From assembly GCA_038002745.1 (NCBI GenBank), contig JBBODD010000001.1, forward strand, positions 1,240,001 through 1,304,000: 64,000 nucleotides of DNA, given 5' to 3'. Made by a program: the position numbers and the translations under genes. Position 1 is the first letter of the stretch. Each line of letters opens with the position of its first letter. Below, one piece after another: positions 1 through 8,742 of this stretch. Below the pieces are notes generated by a model that was not told where the DNA came from, ran no database searches, and worked only from the letters and a program-made list of their open reading frames with translations. The DNA is from Bacillus sp. FSL H8-0547. Its GTDB lineage: Bacteria > Bacillota > Bacilli > Bacillales > Bacillaceae.

Positions 1-134
1 GTATCATTTTTGTCATAGTAGCATTAAAATCGGCCATTCATACAGAGGACGCCGTTACGATTGATCCTCTTCCTGACGCGGGGGATTCAGAAGAAACTCC
101 TCCTGAAAAAGAAGAATCTGAAGACAAGAAATAA
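1..134 (+). CDS. C-terminal end of an unknown membrane protein (truncated at window edge)
   Basis: Only the last 44 codons lie in the window, read from base 3 to the TAA at 132-134. They start with a hydrophobic stretch (IIFVIVALKSAI) that looks like the end of a membrane segment, followed by a very acidic, proline-containing tail ending ESEDKK. Codon use and the terminator directly after the stop support a real gene. The family cannot be named from this fragment. In B. subtilis the gene beyond yfkM encodes a transporter, but nothing here proves the same identity. Confidence 0.6.
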   Translation, partial: IIFVIVALKSAIHTEDAVTIDPLPDAGDSEETPPEKEESEDKK

Positions 135-169
135 CCCGGTGCGTTTTTTACGCCCGGGCTGTTTTTTTT
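135..169 (+). terminator. Rho-independent terminator after the truncated gene
   Basis: A GC-rich stem (CCCGG-GCGT pairing with ACGC-CCGGG, one bulged T) starts one base after the stop codon and is followed by a run of eight T. It lies directly beside the 3' end of the oppositely oriented yfkM. Confidence 0.75.
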
Positions 170-170
170 A

Positions 171-686
171 TTATTTTAAAAGGTTCAGCGATTCACGTGT
201 GAATGCCGGCAGATCATCCGGTGTACGGCTTGTGACAAGCTGATTGCCGCATACGACAACCTCTTTGTCATGGAAGTTCGCACCTGCATTTTTCAAATCA
301 ACGGCAATGGATGTGTAGCCTGTTGCATCACGTCCGTTCAGCGTCTCAGCTGTAATGAGAAGCTGCGGGCCGTGGCAGATGGCAAACACAGGTTTTTTCT
401 CATCCATGAATGCTTTGGCGAACGTTACAAATTTATCGTCTGCACGGAGGATATCCGGTGAGAAACCTCCTGGAATGAACAGTGCATCAAAATCTTCCGG
501 TTTTACATCATCAATGGACGCATCCACCTTAACAGATTCCTGTCCCTGTTTTCCCTTCACTGTTTTACCTTTTTCATTTTCAATAACTGTCAGCGTATGT
601 CCTGCTTCCTTGAATGCTTTTGCAGGATCTGTGTATTCAGAGTCCTCAAAATGATCGGTCATAACTACTGCGATTTTTTTACTCAT
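171..686 (-). CDS. yfkM: DJ-1/PfpI family protein, YfkM-like general stress protein
   Basis: A 171-residue single-domain protein of the DJ-1/PfpI (class I glutamine amidotransferase-like) superfamily, probably cytoplasmic. The nucleophile elbow AICHGPQLL places the reactive cysteine at residue 104 next to His105, and the FEDSE motif near residue 13-17 supplies the partner glutamate typical of PfpI proteins. Length matches B. subtilis YfkM (general stress protein 18). The start has a GGAGG site upstream. It lies beside yfkN as in B. subtilis, and a sigma-B-type promoter lies upstream. Exact activity (deglycase, chaperone or hydrolase) cannot be decided from sequence. Confidence 0.88.
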   Translation of the reverse strand: MSKKIAVVMTDHFEDSEYTDPAKAFKEAGHTLTVIENEKGKTVKGKQGQESVKVDASIDDVKPEDFDALFIPGGFSPDILRADDKFVTFAKAFMDEKKPVFAICHGPQLLITAETLNGRDATGYTSIAVDLKNAGANFHDKEVVVCGNQLVTSRTPDDLPAFTRESLNLLK

Positions 687-723
687 CGTTTAGAACCCTC
701 CTATTTGATTGACAGTGTATAAA

Positions 724-749
724 TTACCCTTTTACTAAAAAAATAAAAC
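724..749 (-). promoter_or_regulatory. Sigma-B-type promoter of yfkM
   Basis: On the minus strand the boxes read GTTTTA (744-749) and GGGTAA (724-729) with a 14-base spacer, close to the sigma-B consensus GTTTAA / GGGTAT. It lies 38 bases upstream of the yfkM start. B. subtilis yfkM belongs to the sigma-B general stress regulon, which agrees with this reading. Confidence 0.65.
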
Positions 750-901
750 ACACGATGCTTTTGTCGATTGATGGAGCAGATTCCTTTCCGCTTCTAAGAC
801 TAATGACCTGCCTTCTTTTAAAAAACACAGTCATCTCCTCTTAAAACAGGGCCATCCTCCTGCAAAACTCTTCCATTTTTAAATCTTTTGTTCTCCTATT
901 A

Positions 902-928
902 TTTACGTTAATTTAACAATATTAGACA
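902..928 (+). promoter_or_regulatory. Possible PhoP box upstream of yfkN
   Basis: TTTACG (902), TTAACA (913) and TTAGACA (922) resemble TT(A/T)ACA direct repeats at 10-11 bp spacing, the pattern bound by phosphorylated PhoP. A TATAAA element follows at 959-964. A phosphate-starvation control would suit a secreted nucleotidase that liberates phosphate. This is a motif reading only. The rest of the interval 687-1002 holds the yfkM promoter and AT-rich sequence with no gene. Confidence 0.35.
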
Positions 929-1002
929 AAATACTCATAGCTTTATAGACAGATTATTTATAAAATTTAACTGTTGCGAAAATTTCCGAAAGGTGGATGT
1001 TT

Positions 1003-4000
1003 GTGAAAAGTAAACCGAATACAGTCAGTAAGAAATTCCTGCACTCATTTGCTGCTTCTCTCGTTTTTTTAAGTATTCTTCCCTTCTCTGCCCCAAAAGC
1101 TTCAGCCGAGGTGACGGCGGCAGTCGATCTTCGCCTGATTGAAACAACCGATATTCACGCTCACATCATGGATTATGACTATTATTCGGATAAAGAAACC
1201 GCTTCATACGGGCTCGCCAGAACAGCTGTCCTGATTGATCAGTACAGAAGCTCTGCCAAAAACAGCATCCTTGTCGATAACGGAGATCTGATCCAGGGAA
1301 ATCCGCTCGGAGAATATGTTTTCAAAAATCTTGGCGCAGAGATTGCGGCCGGCACGAAAACAAACCCGATATTCGATGCGCTCGGCACGCTTGACTACGA
1401 TGCGGGCACACTTGGAAACCATGAATTCAACTACGGTCTTGAGTATCTGAAAGGATCGCTTAAGAATACGAATTTTCCTGTCGTAAGCGCGAACGTTTAC
1501 GATGCTGCAACAAACGAGCCGTACTTTAAGCAGTACGATATTCAGGAAAAAGAACTGATCGATGCAAACGGCAATAAACATCTTGTCAAGATTGGCTACA
1601 CAGGCTTTGTTCCGCCGCAAATAAACGTTTGGGACAAAAAGCATCTTGAAGGAAAAGTAGTGACAAAGGATATTGTCGAAACAGCAAACAAAGTCATTCC
1701 TGAAATGAAAGCCCAGGGCGCTGACCTGATTGTCGTCATGGCTCACTCCGGGATTGAAACAGCTTCAAGTTCTGCAGGCTCTGAAAACATGGTTTTCGAC
1801 CTGGCTAAAGAAGTGAAAGACATTGACGCCATCGTATCAGGCCATCAGCACGGCATCTTCCCCGGCGACAAAAAATATGACGGCATCGCTTCTATTGATA
1901 ATGTAAAAGGAACGGTAAACGGCGTGCCTGTTGTCATGCCTAAAAACTGGGGCAGTCATCTAGGGGTAATTGACCTGAAGCTCACTGAGCAAAACGGCGA
2001 CTGGTCGGTAGCAGACTCACAGTCAAAGGCCGTGCCGATCACTACGGTCTCAGCAAAAGATCAAAAAATTGCCGCATCTATTAAAGATGTCCACGAAAAA
2101 ACGCTTGAATACGTAAGAAAGCCGGTCGGAACAACAGAAGCCCCGATTAACAGCTTCTTTGCGCTTGTTCAGGACGACCCGTCTGTCCAGATCGTCAACG
2201 ATGCCCAGATGTGGTATGCGAAAAAGGTTGCCGAGCAGAACCCGGCTCTTCAGAACCTGCCGATTCTCTCAGCAGCAGCACCGTTTAAATCAGGCGGCCG
2301 AAACGGCGTTGACTACTATACAAATATTGCAAAAGGAAGTCTCGCCATCAAGAACATCGGCGACCTCTACCTCTACGACAATACGGTACAGATTGTTAAG
2401 CTTAAAGGATCACAAGTAAAAGAATGGCTCGAAATGTCAGCCGGACAGTTCAATCAAATTGATCCTGCAAAAGAAGGCGAGCAGCCTCTTTTAGACACGA
2501 ACTTCAGATCTTATAATTTTGATGTGATCGATGGTGTCACGTATCAGATTGATGTGACAAAGCCTGCTAAGTACAATGCAGACGGAAAGATTGTCAATCC
2601 GGATTCAAGCAGAATCATCAACTTCAAATATGAAGGCAAAGACGTAAACCCGGAGCAGGAATTTTTAATTGTCACAAATAACTACCGCGCTTCAGGCGGA
2701 GGCGGGTTCCCGAACATGAAGGCTGAAAACATTGCCTACATTTCTGCAGACGAAAACCGCCAGGCTCTGATGAATTACATTTCGGAAGAAAAAACAATCA
2801 ACCCTTCTGCCGACGGCAACTGGTCGATTGCACCTGTAGAAGGCAATGCACAAGCTGTATTTACTTCAACACCTGCTGCAAAAGACCTTGCTGAGCAAAC
2901 ACCGAATATCCGTTATGCGGGTGAAGCAGCCGACGGCTTTGCCAAATATACGATTGATTTAAAAGGCGGCACAACAGCTCCTCCAACAGACAGCTGGAAA
3001 CTGACGGTCATGCATACAAATGATACGCACGCTCATCTTGACGATGTGGCGCGCCGCGTGACAAAGGTAAAAGAAGTCCGCGCTGCAGAAGAAAACAGCA
3101 TCCTTCTTGACGCAGGCGATGTTTTCTCAGGAGATCTCTATTTTACAAGATGGAACGGCCTTGCCGACGTTGAGTTTATGAACATGATGCAGTACGATGC
3201 CATGACGTTCGGTAACCATGAGTTTGACAAAGGTCCGGATGCCTTAAGAGCATTTATTGAAAAAGCCAAATTCCCGATCGTCAGCTCGAACGTGGATGTA
3301 AGCAAGGAACCGAAATTAAGCGATTTGGTTAAATCGCCAAGCGACTATCCTTCAGTAAAAGAAAGCGCGATTTATCCTTACATCGTTCTTGATGTTAACG
3401 GTGAAAAAGTGGCTGTTTACGGCCTGACGACAGAGGATTCGCCTGAAGCATCAAGCCCAGGCGAGAATATCGTTTTTAAAGACGCAGTGAAAACCTCTGA
3501 AGAAACAGTGAAAACAATTGAAGAAACCGAAAAGGTGGACAAGATTATTGCATTAACCCACCTCGGGTACCAGAAAGACCTTGAGCTTGCCGAAAAAGTA
3601 GAAGGCATTGACGTCATCATCGGCGGACACACGCATACCCTTGTGGATACGTTAAAAGTAGTTGATGAAGACCAAACGCCGACCATCGTTGCCCAGGTTC
3701 AGGATTATGGAAAATTCTTAGGAAAGCTTGATGTCGCGTTTAATGACGAGGGAGTTGTTCTCCCTGAAGAATCAGCGATCGAGCTGATTGCGATTGATGA
3801 AACAGTAGAAGAAGACCCGGAAGCAAAAGCTCTGCTTGACGGATACAAAGAAGAGATCAACAGCTTTAAAGATAAAGTTGTCGGACATACAAAAACGGTA
3901 CTTGACGGAAAACGCGAAAATGTCCGTTCAAAAGAAACAAACCTTGGAAATCTCATTGCAGACGGCATGCTTGCTAAAGCAAAAGAAGCAAAAGGCGCAC

Positions 4001-5211
4001 AGCTTGCCATCACAAACGGCGGAGGCATCCGTGAGTCCATTAACGAAGGCGACATCACTCTCGGTGAAGTTCTGACCGTGATGCCATTTGGAAATACACT
4101 GTTTGTCCTGGATGTAACAGGTGAACAAATTGTCGCTGCACTCGAACACGGCGTGAGCGCTGTTGAAGAAGGCAAAGGACAGTTCCCTCAAGTTGCAGGC
4201 GTAACTTTTGCTTTCTCTAAAGGAATGCCTGCTGGCGAACGCATTATGAATGTACAAGTTCAAAACGAAGACGGCTCTTACTCTCCTATTGAACTGAATA
4301 AAACGTACAGAGTCGCGACAAACGGCTTCATGGGAGCCGGCGGAGACGGATATGACGTCTTCAAGGAAGCAACTTATGCAGAGGATCTTTTCTTCGTAGA
4401 CTACGAAGTCTTCCTTGAGCAGCTGGAAGAAAAAGAGTCCGTTAACCCTGAAATCGAAGGCCGCATTATGGAATACTTCACGCCGACAATTGAGGAAAAA
4501 GACGGTAAAGCGTTTGTGACGTTTGATGACACGTTTATTCCATACATCGAGCACACAAATGATGTGCTGATCAATCTTTTCGGCACCTCTGAATTTGCTT
4601 CAGTTGAAATGACATTTACTGCAGACCAAATGACCGCTCTGAAAGCAAAAGAGGAAAGCCTGTCCTTCAACAATGAGGCAATAGGTCTTGACATCCCGCT
4701 TTCAAATCTGGATGAGAAAGAAACCATCATTTCTTTCGCAAAAACAGAAAAAGTGGAAGATGCCCTGACAGACACATATGACTTCGCCATCACTCAGGAC
4801 GGGAAAAACGTAAAGAAATTTAAAGAAGAAATCGGTATTGCTTTCTTTGTTGAAAATGCCGAGAATCCAAGAGTCTATTATGTAGACCGCAAAAAAGAAG
4901 AACTGACCGAGCTTGAAGGATCTTATGAAGACGGTGCAGTATTTGGCTATACAGACCACTTCAGCGAGTTTACGGTTCTTGAATCAGCTGATTCCGGCGA
5001 AAACCCAGGGGAAAAACCGGGGAACGGAAATAATCCAGGCAGCGGAGAAAACCCCGGAAACGGCAAGGGTGCTGATAAAGGAAACAACAACGGAAACGGC
5101 CTTCCGCATACAGCAACAAGTTCATTCAACATCCTTCTTACGGGTGTTGGGATCCTGATTGCAGGAAGCGTATTTTACATCATTCAGCGCAGAAGGCTGA
5201 ACAGCAAGTAA
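1003..5211 (+). CDS. yfkN: Surface-anchored trifunctional nucleotide phosphoesterase, YfkN-like (2',3'-cyclic nucleotide phosphodiesterase / 5'-nucleotidase)
   Basis: About 1402 residues with two metallophosphoesterase plus 5'-nucleotidase modules. The first has DIHAH (residue 50), NGDLIQGN, GNHEFNYG and SGHQHG. The second has HTNDTHAH (671), DAGD, GNHEFDKG and GGHTH, with C-terminal motifs NGGGIRES and GAGGDGYDVF. A signal peptide (hydrophobic FAASLVFLSILPF, then APKASA) starts it. A Gly/Asn/Pro-rich spacer, LPHTA sortase motif (about 1367-1371), hydrophobic segment and RRR tail end it, so it should be wall-anchored. It releases phosphate and nucleosides from extracellular nucleotides. The GTG at 1003 is chosen because AAGGTGG lies 6 bases upstream; an ATG at 997 abuts that site. 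Confidence 0.93.
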   Translation: MKSKPNTVSKKFLHSFAASLVFLSILPFSAPKASAEVTAAVDLRLIETTDIHAHIMDYDYYSDKETASYGLARTAVLIDQYRSSAKNSILVDNGDLIQGNPLGEYVFKNLGAEIAAGTKTNPIFDALGTLDYDAGTLGNHEFNYGLEYLKGSLKNTNFPVVSANVYDAATNEPYFKQYDIQEKELIDANGNKHLVKIGYTGFVPPQINVWDKKHLEGKVVTKDIVETANKVIPEMKAQGADLIVVMAHSGIETASSSAGSENMVFDLAKEVKDIDAIVSGHQHGIFPGDKKYDGIASIDNVKGTVNGVPVVMPKNWGSHLGVIDLKLTEQNGDWSVADSQSKAVPITTVSAKDQKIAASIKDVHEKTLEYVRKPVGTTEAPINSFFALVQDDPSVQIVNDAQMWYAKKVAEQNPALQNLPILSAAAPFKSGGRNGVDYYTNIAKGSLAIKNIGDLYLYDNTVQIVKLKGSQVKEWLEMSAGQFNQIDPAKEGEQPLLDTNFRSYNFDVIDGVTYQIDVTKPAKYNADGKIVNPDSSRIINFKYEGKDVNPEQEFLIVTNNYRASGGGGFPNMKAENIAYISADENRQALMNYISEEKTINPSADGNWSIAPVEGNAQAVFTSTPAAKDLAEQTPNIRYAGEAADGFAKYTIDLKGGTTAPPTDSWKLTVMHTNDTHAHLDDVARRVTKVKEVRAAEENSILLDAGDVFSGDLYFTRWNGLADVEFMNMMQYDAMTFGNHEFDKGPDALRAFIEKAKFPIVSSNVDVSKEPKLSDLVKSPSDYPSVKESAIYPYIVLDVNGEKVAVYGLTTEDSPEASSPGENIVFKDAVKTSEETVKTIEETEKVDKIIALTHLGYQKDLELAEKVEGIDVIIGGHTHTLVDTLKVVDEDQTPTIVAQVQDYGKFLGKLDVAFNDEGVVLPEESAIELIAIDETVEEDPEAKALLDGYKEEINSFKDKVVGHTKTVLDGKRENVRSKETNLGNLIADGMLAKAKEAKGAQLAITNGGGIRESINEGDITLGEVLTVMPFGNTLFVLDVTGEQIVAALEHGVSAVEEGKGQFPQVAGVTFAFSKGMPAGERIMNVQVQNEDGSYSPIELNKTYRVATNGFMGAGGDGYDVFKEATYAEDLFFVDYEVFLEQLEEKESVNPEIEGRIMEYFTPTIEEKDGKAFVTFDDTFIPYIEHTNDVLINLFGTSEFASVEMTFTADQMTALKAKEESLSFNNEAIGLDIPLSNLDEKETIISFAKTEKVEDALTDTYDFAITQDGKNVKKFKEEIGIAFFVENAENPRVYYVDRKKEELTELEGSYEDGAVFGYTDHFSEFTVLESADSGENPGEKPGNGNNPGSGENPGNGKGADKGNNNGNGLPHTATSSFNILLTGVGILIAGSVFYIIQRRRLNSK

Positions 5212-5225
5212 TCGTCTTATGAGGA

Positions 5226-5257
5226 AAAGTCCCTTCCCGGGTGCGGGAAGGGACTTT
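5226..5257. terminator. Bidirectional terminator between yfkN and the hydroxylase gene
   Basis: AAAGTCCCTTCCC pairs perfectly with GGGAAGGGACTTT around a short loop, with T-rich sequence on the + side and A-rich on the other. It serves two convergent genes. Confidence 0.85.
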
Positions 5258-5261
5258 CTTT

Positions 5262-6557
5262 TTATGGCGTAAACTGCTGAAAGACGTTTTTGCCCTGATC
5301 TTTAAAATGTTCTTTGGCTAGAATCGAGTTGATGATCTTCATGTTCCGGTCAACTGAAAGCGCGAGATTTGTTGCCCCTGTCCCGTGAGAGTGTTCAAGG
5401 TTTGTAAGAGTGTAGATTTGTTCTTTCCTGCCGTCCTTAAAGGCAAGCCGGAAATCCTTTTCAACTTTGAACAGCTTTTCATCCTCCCACATGATCTCAT
5501 CCTTCATAGCCTCAATCCACTCCGGGATATTCGGCTTAAAGCCTGTCGCAAATACAATCCCTTCTGTCCCATGATCAAAGCTTGTATCGCTTTGCCACTG
5601 ATGGCATTTGAGAATATATTTTTCACCGTCCGGTTTCAAATCGTTCACATCTGTCAGCGGCATGATCTTCACGCGCGCATCTTTTCCATGAATGGAACGG
5701 TGATACAGCAGGTCATAGATGGAAACAAGCGTCGTTTTATCCACGCCGTTCCTAAGCTGTTCAAGCTCCGGAAGCGCCTTCTGCCTCTGCTCAAACGACA
5801 GGTCGTGGAAATAGGAGACAAAATCCGGTGAAAATACTTCCTGGCCGAGCTTGGCAGATTCCAGCTGAGTGAAGCCTGCCGATCTCGTAAACCAGCTGAG
5901 CTCATAATCGAACAGATCCTGAGACTGGAGAAGATCAAGAAAAATCTCTGCGGCGCTTTGGCCGGAACCGATGACGGTAATGGATTTTTTCTTCTTTAAC
6001 GACTCCTGCTTGAACATATAGTTACTGGAATGAAAGACATCCTCTCCAAGCTCAGTGTCAAACGGGAGCAGCGGGATGCTTCCGGTGCCCATGACCACGT
6101 GCCTTGTTTGATATACCTCGGTGCCTTCCTTGCTTTTGACACGTACTTCATAATGCGGGGTTGCCCCTTTTTTGTATTCAACATGTGTCACGCACGAACC
6201 GAACCGGCAGCTCTCGATCTCTTTTGCCGCCCACGCCGCGTACTCACTGTATTCTCTCCTCGGTATATCAAACCGGTTAAAAAAGTAAAAAGGATAAAGC
6301 CTGTTATGTACATGAAGATAGTTTATAAAAGTATATTTGCTCCTTGGATTGCAGAACGTCACAAGATCTGCAAGAAACGGCACCTGCAGATCCGTCCCCT
6401 CGATAAGCATGCCGGGATGCCAGACAAACTCATCCGTTTTATCAAAAAAGACCGCTTCAATCTCAGGCAGATCCTCCAAAATGGCCGCCATGCCAAGGTT
6501 ATATGGACCAATCCCAATCCCAATCAAATCGTACACTGTCTCACCTGCTTTTCTCAT
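5262..6557 (-). CDS. Lysine/ornithine N-monooxygenase-like flavoenzyme (IucD/SidA family)
   Basis: A 431-residue flavin monooxygenase of the family that N-hydroxylates lysine or ornithine for hydroxamate siderophores. The FAD dinucleotide motif GIGIGPYNLG is at residues 13-22, the substrate-side segment WHPGMLIEGTDLQVPFLADL follows near residue 55-75, a second nucleotide-binding motif VIGSGQSAAE sits mid-protein, and the C-terminal ATGFKPN motif is present. The ATG at 6557 is chosen because it has AGGAG 7 bases upstream and begins just before the FAD fold; a longer frame to 6674 would run into repeat array A. No siderophore synthetase or transporter gene lies nearby, so the substrate is inferred from family only. 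Confidence 0.82.
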   Translation of the reverse strand: MRKAGETVYDLIGIGIGPYNLGMAAILEDLPEIEAVFFDKTDEFVWHPGMLIEGTDLQVPFLADLVTFCNPRSKYTFINYLHVHNRLYPFYFFNRFDIPRREYSEYAAWAAKEIESCRFGSCVTHVEYKKGATPHYEVRVKSKEGTEVYQTRHVVMGTGSIPLLPFDTELGEDVFHSSNYMFKQESLKKKKSITVIGSGQSAAEIFLDLLQSQDLFDYELSWFTRSAGFTQLESAKLGQEVFSPDFVSYFHDLSFEQRQKALPELEQLRNGVDKTTLVSIYDLLYHRSIHGKDARVKIMPLTDVNDLKPDGEKYILKCHQWQSDTSFDHGTEGIVFATGFKPNIPEWIEAMKDEIMWEDEKLFKVEKDFRLAFKDGRKEQIYTLTNLEHSHGTGATNLALSVDRNMKIINSILAKEHFKDQGKNVFQQFTP

Positions 6558-6626
6558 AATTGCTCCTGAATCTATACCCCTACTTTCCCCAGAATAATCC
6601 GTTTTAAGCAGACTGGGGTGAACCAG

Positions 6627-7612
6627 GAGATTCTCCCTTTTGATGGTTCTATTCCTCCGGATAAGTGCCATCATCCTGTGGATTCTTCTTTTTTGATGGT
6701 TCTATTCTTCTGAATCAGTGCCATCAACCTGTGGATTCTTCTTTTTGGTGGTTCTATTCTTCTGGATCAGTGCCATCAAACTGAGGATTCTTCTTTTTGG
6801 TGGTTCTATTCTTCTATATAAGTGCCATCAAACTGAGGATTCTTCTATTTGGGTGGTTCTATTCTTCCGGATCAGTGCCATCAACCCGAGCATTCTTCTT
6901 TTTGATGGTTCCATTCTTCCGGATAAGTGCCATCAACCTGTGGATTCTTCTTTTTGGTGGTTCTGTTCTTCTGGATAAGTGCCATCAACCTGTGGATTCT
7001 TCTTTTTGGTGGTTCTATTCTTCCGGATCAATGCCATCAACCTGTGGATTCTTATTTTTGGTGGTTCTGTTCTTCCGGATCAGTGCCATCAACCTGTGGA
7101 TTCTTATTTTTGATGGTTCTATTCTTCCGGATAAGTGCCATCAACCTGTGGATTCTTCTTTTTGGTGGTTCTATTCTTCTATATAAGTGCCATCAAGCAG
7201 GAGATTTTTCGTTTTGGTGGTTCCATTCTTCCTCATAAGTGCCATCAACCCGAGCATTCTTCTTTTTGATGGTTCCATTCTTCCGGATCAGTGCCATCAT
7301 CCTGTGGATTCTTCTTTTTGGTGGTTCTATTCTTCCGGATCAGTGCTATCAAGCAGGAGATTTTTCGTTTTGGTAGGTCTATTCTTCCGGATCAGTGCCA
7401 TCAAACTGTGGATTCTTCTTTTTGGTGGTTCTGTTCTTCCGGATCAGTGCCATCAACCTGTGGATTCTTCTTTTTGATGGTTCTATTCTTCCTGATAAGT
7501 GCCATCAACCTGTGGATTCTTCTTTTTGATGGTTCTATTCTTCCTGATAAGTGCCATCAACCTGAGGATTCTGTCTTTTGATGGTTCTATTCTTCCAGAT
7601 AAGTGCCATCAA
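6627..7612. repeat. Tandem array A: about 19 units of a 52-bp inverted-repeat element
   Basis: Nineteen copies of a unit with period 52 bp (a few 51-54) fill nearly the whole gap between the hydroxylase and hydrolase genes. Each unit reads, in pieces, GATGGTTCTATTCTTC, then GGATAAGTGCCATCAA, then a more variable 16-base segment such as CCTGTGGATTCTTC. GATGG and CCATC form the arms of an inverted repeat about 34 bases long. Because 52 is not a multiple of three, open frames appear in all + frames, but none has a ribosome binding site or recognisable protein. The array begins about 70 bases upstream of the hydroxylase start. Arrays B, C and D share period and polarity. Confidence 0.95.
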
Positions 7613-7624
7613 CCAAACCTCCCA

Positions 7625-7647
7625 AACAAAAAAGACGCCTCAGCGTC
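7625..7647 (-). terminator. Terminator of the alpha/beta hydrolase gene
   Basis: On the minus strand GACGC-TGAG-GCGTC is followed by TTTTTTG. The hairpin includes the gene's TGA stop codon. Confidence 0.7.
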
Positions 7648-8575
7648 CCCCCACTTCAGCTATTCCATCTCCGTCATGCTCGATCTTCTTTAGAAACTCC
7701 AGTACCTTAGTTTCATAGCCTTCAGGGTCTGTTAGAAACGCCTGGGCGTGGCCGGCTTTCGGCACCAGGTACAGCTGTTTGAGTCCTTTTTTCATTTTGT
7801 ACATATCAAGGGTCATGTTGACAGGGATAAAGGAATCTTCCTTACCGTGGATGAAGAGAATCGGTGTTTTCGTGTTCTCAAGATCGCGCGCAGGCTTTAT
7901 TTCCTCAAATCCCCACCCGTATCTGAGCTTCGTGACCATGCTGGTCAGGTAGATGAGCGGATAAAATCTGATTTTAAAGTCCAGCATGAGCCGTGTTTTC
8001 AAAAGTTCGGTCAGGTCGCTGAAGGCGCAGTCTGCAATGCAGAAGGAAACACGGGGATCTTTTTTCACATACTGCAGGGCGGACGCCGCTCCAAGGGATT
8101 CGCCGAGTATTCCCACAAATGCGGATGATCCGAGTTCTTCATAAATATGGTCGACCCAGGCGTGCAGGTCGTCGCTTTCATAGTAGCCGAATGAGGTATG
8201 CGTGCCACCGCTCAGGCCGTGGAATCTGTGGTCGCACAGAAGAACATGATAGCCCCGTTTATGAAACATTTTGACGTACTTAAAGCTTCCGAACAGCGAC
8301 CATGTGATGCCGTGTGCAATAATAATCGCTTTTTTACTGTTCTCAACAGGAAACCACATGCCGTGAATCTTGTAGCCATGGTAGGAGTCAATGAACCATT
8401 CTTCTTTAGGCGTTTTTTCAAAATGCTCTGTATTGATTTCCCCGCTTTCTACTCCGAGCCTGTACGTTTTTTCATATTCCACTTTTCTGGGTACCGTAAT
8501 AAGGGTGCTGAAAAAGAAGGATACAGCGAGTATTGCTATCAAAGCGGCAAGTATGGAGCAAAGCAAAATCCACAT
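7640..8575 (-). CDS. Membrane-anchored alpha/beta hydrolase (YqkD-like)
   Basis: A 311-residue protein with one N-terminal membrane segment (about residues 3-25) and an alpha/beta hydrolase domain. The oxyanion-side motif AHGITWS, the nucleophile elbow GESLGA (Ser160), an acid in HGKEDSFIP and the histidine in KAGHAQAF make a full catalytic triad. Overall pattern resembles B. subtilis YqkD, a predicted hydrolase of unknown substrate. The start at 8575 is chosen because GAAGGTGAT lies 4 bases upstream; a longer frame adds nine hydrophilic residues without a good site. It is transcribed alone, with its own terminator, and array A lies downstream. Confidence 0.85.
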   Translation of the reverse strand: MWILLCSILAALIAILAVSFFFSTLITVPRKVEYEKTYRLGVESGEINTEHFEKTPKEEWFIDSYHGYKIHGMWFPVENSKKAIIIAHGITWSLFGSFKYVKMFHKRGYHVLLCDHRFHGLSGGTHTSFGYYESDDLHAWVDHIYEELGSSAFVGILGESLGAASALQYVKKDPRVSFCIADCAFSDLTELLKTRLMLDFKIRFYPLIYLTSMVTKLRYGWGFEEIKPARDLENTKTPILFIHGKEDSFIPVNMTLDMYKMKKGLKQLYLVPKAGHAQAFLTDPEGYETKVLEFLKKIEHDGDGIAEVGGR

Positions 8576-8742
8576 GGTATCACCTTCACTTCCCTTTTCC
8601 ACATCATATTACCGTTTTCATAATAGGTGATAAGTGTGAGGGTACCGTTTAGTCACTGTAAAAGTTTTGTAAGAATACCGGCAGCCGATTAAAAGTTGGG
8701 CGCTGATCGGTAAAAAAGTACAATGACAGCGAGGTGAAAACG

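Noticed and set aside
1204-1746. Antisense open frame of 180 codons inside yfkN
   Set aside because: It is a shadow of strong coding on the + strand and has no recognisable protein or site. The same holds for the 208-codon frame at 3928-4554 and the 241-codon frame at 24722-25447.
5721-5939. Terminal-repeat mobile element around yfkN
   Set aside because: No matching inverted ends, target duplication or transposase were seen; yfkN-yfkM order is ancestral.
6718-7693. Overlapping + strand open frames of 64-129 codons in array A
   Set aside because: They are the same 52-bp repeat read in different frames. None has a ribosome binding site and all end with the array.
8696-8724. Sigma-A promoter (TTGGGC / TACAAT) before the CrtI-like gene
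   Set aside because: The start point would fall on the ribosome binding site, leaving almost no leader, so it was not listed.
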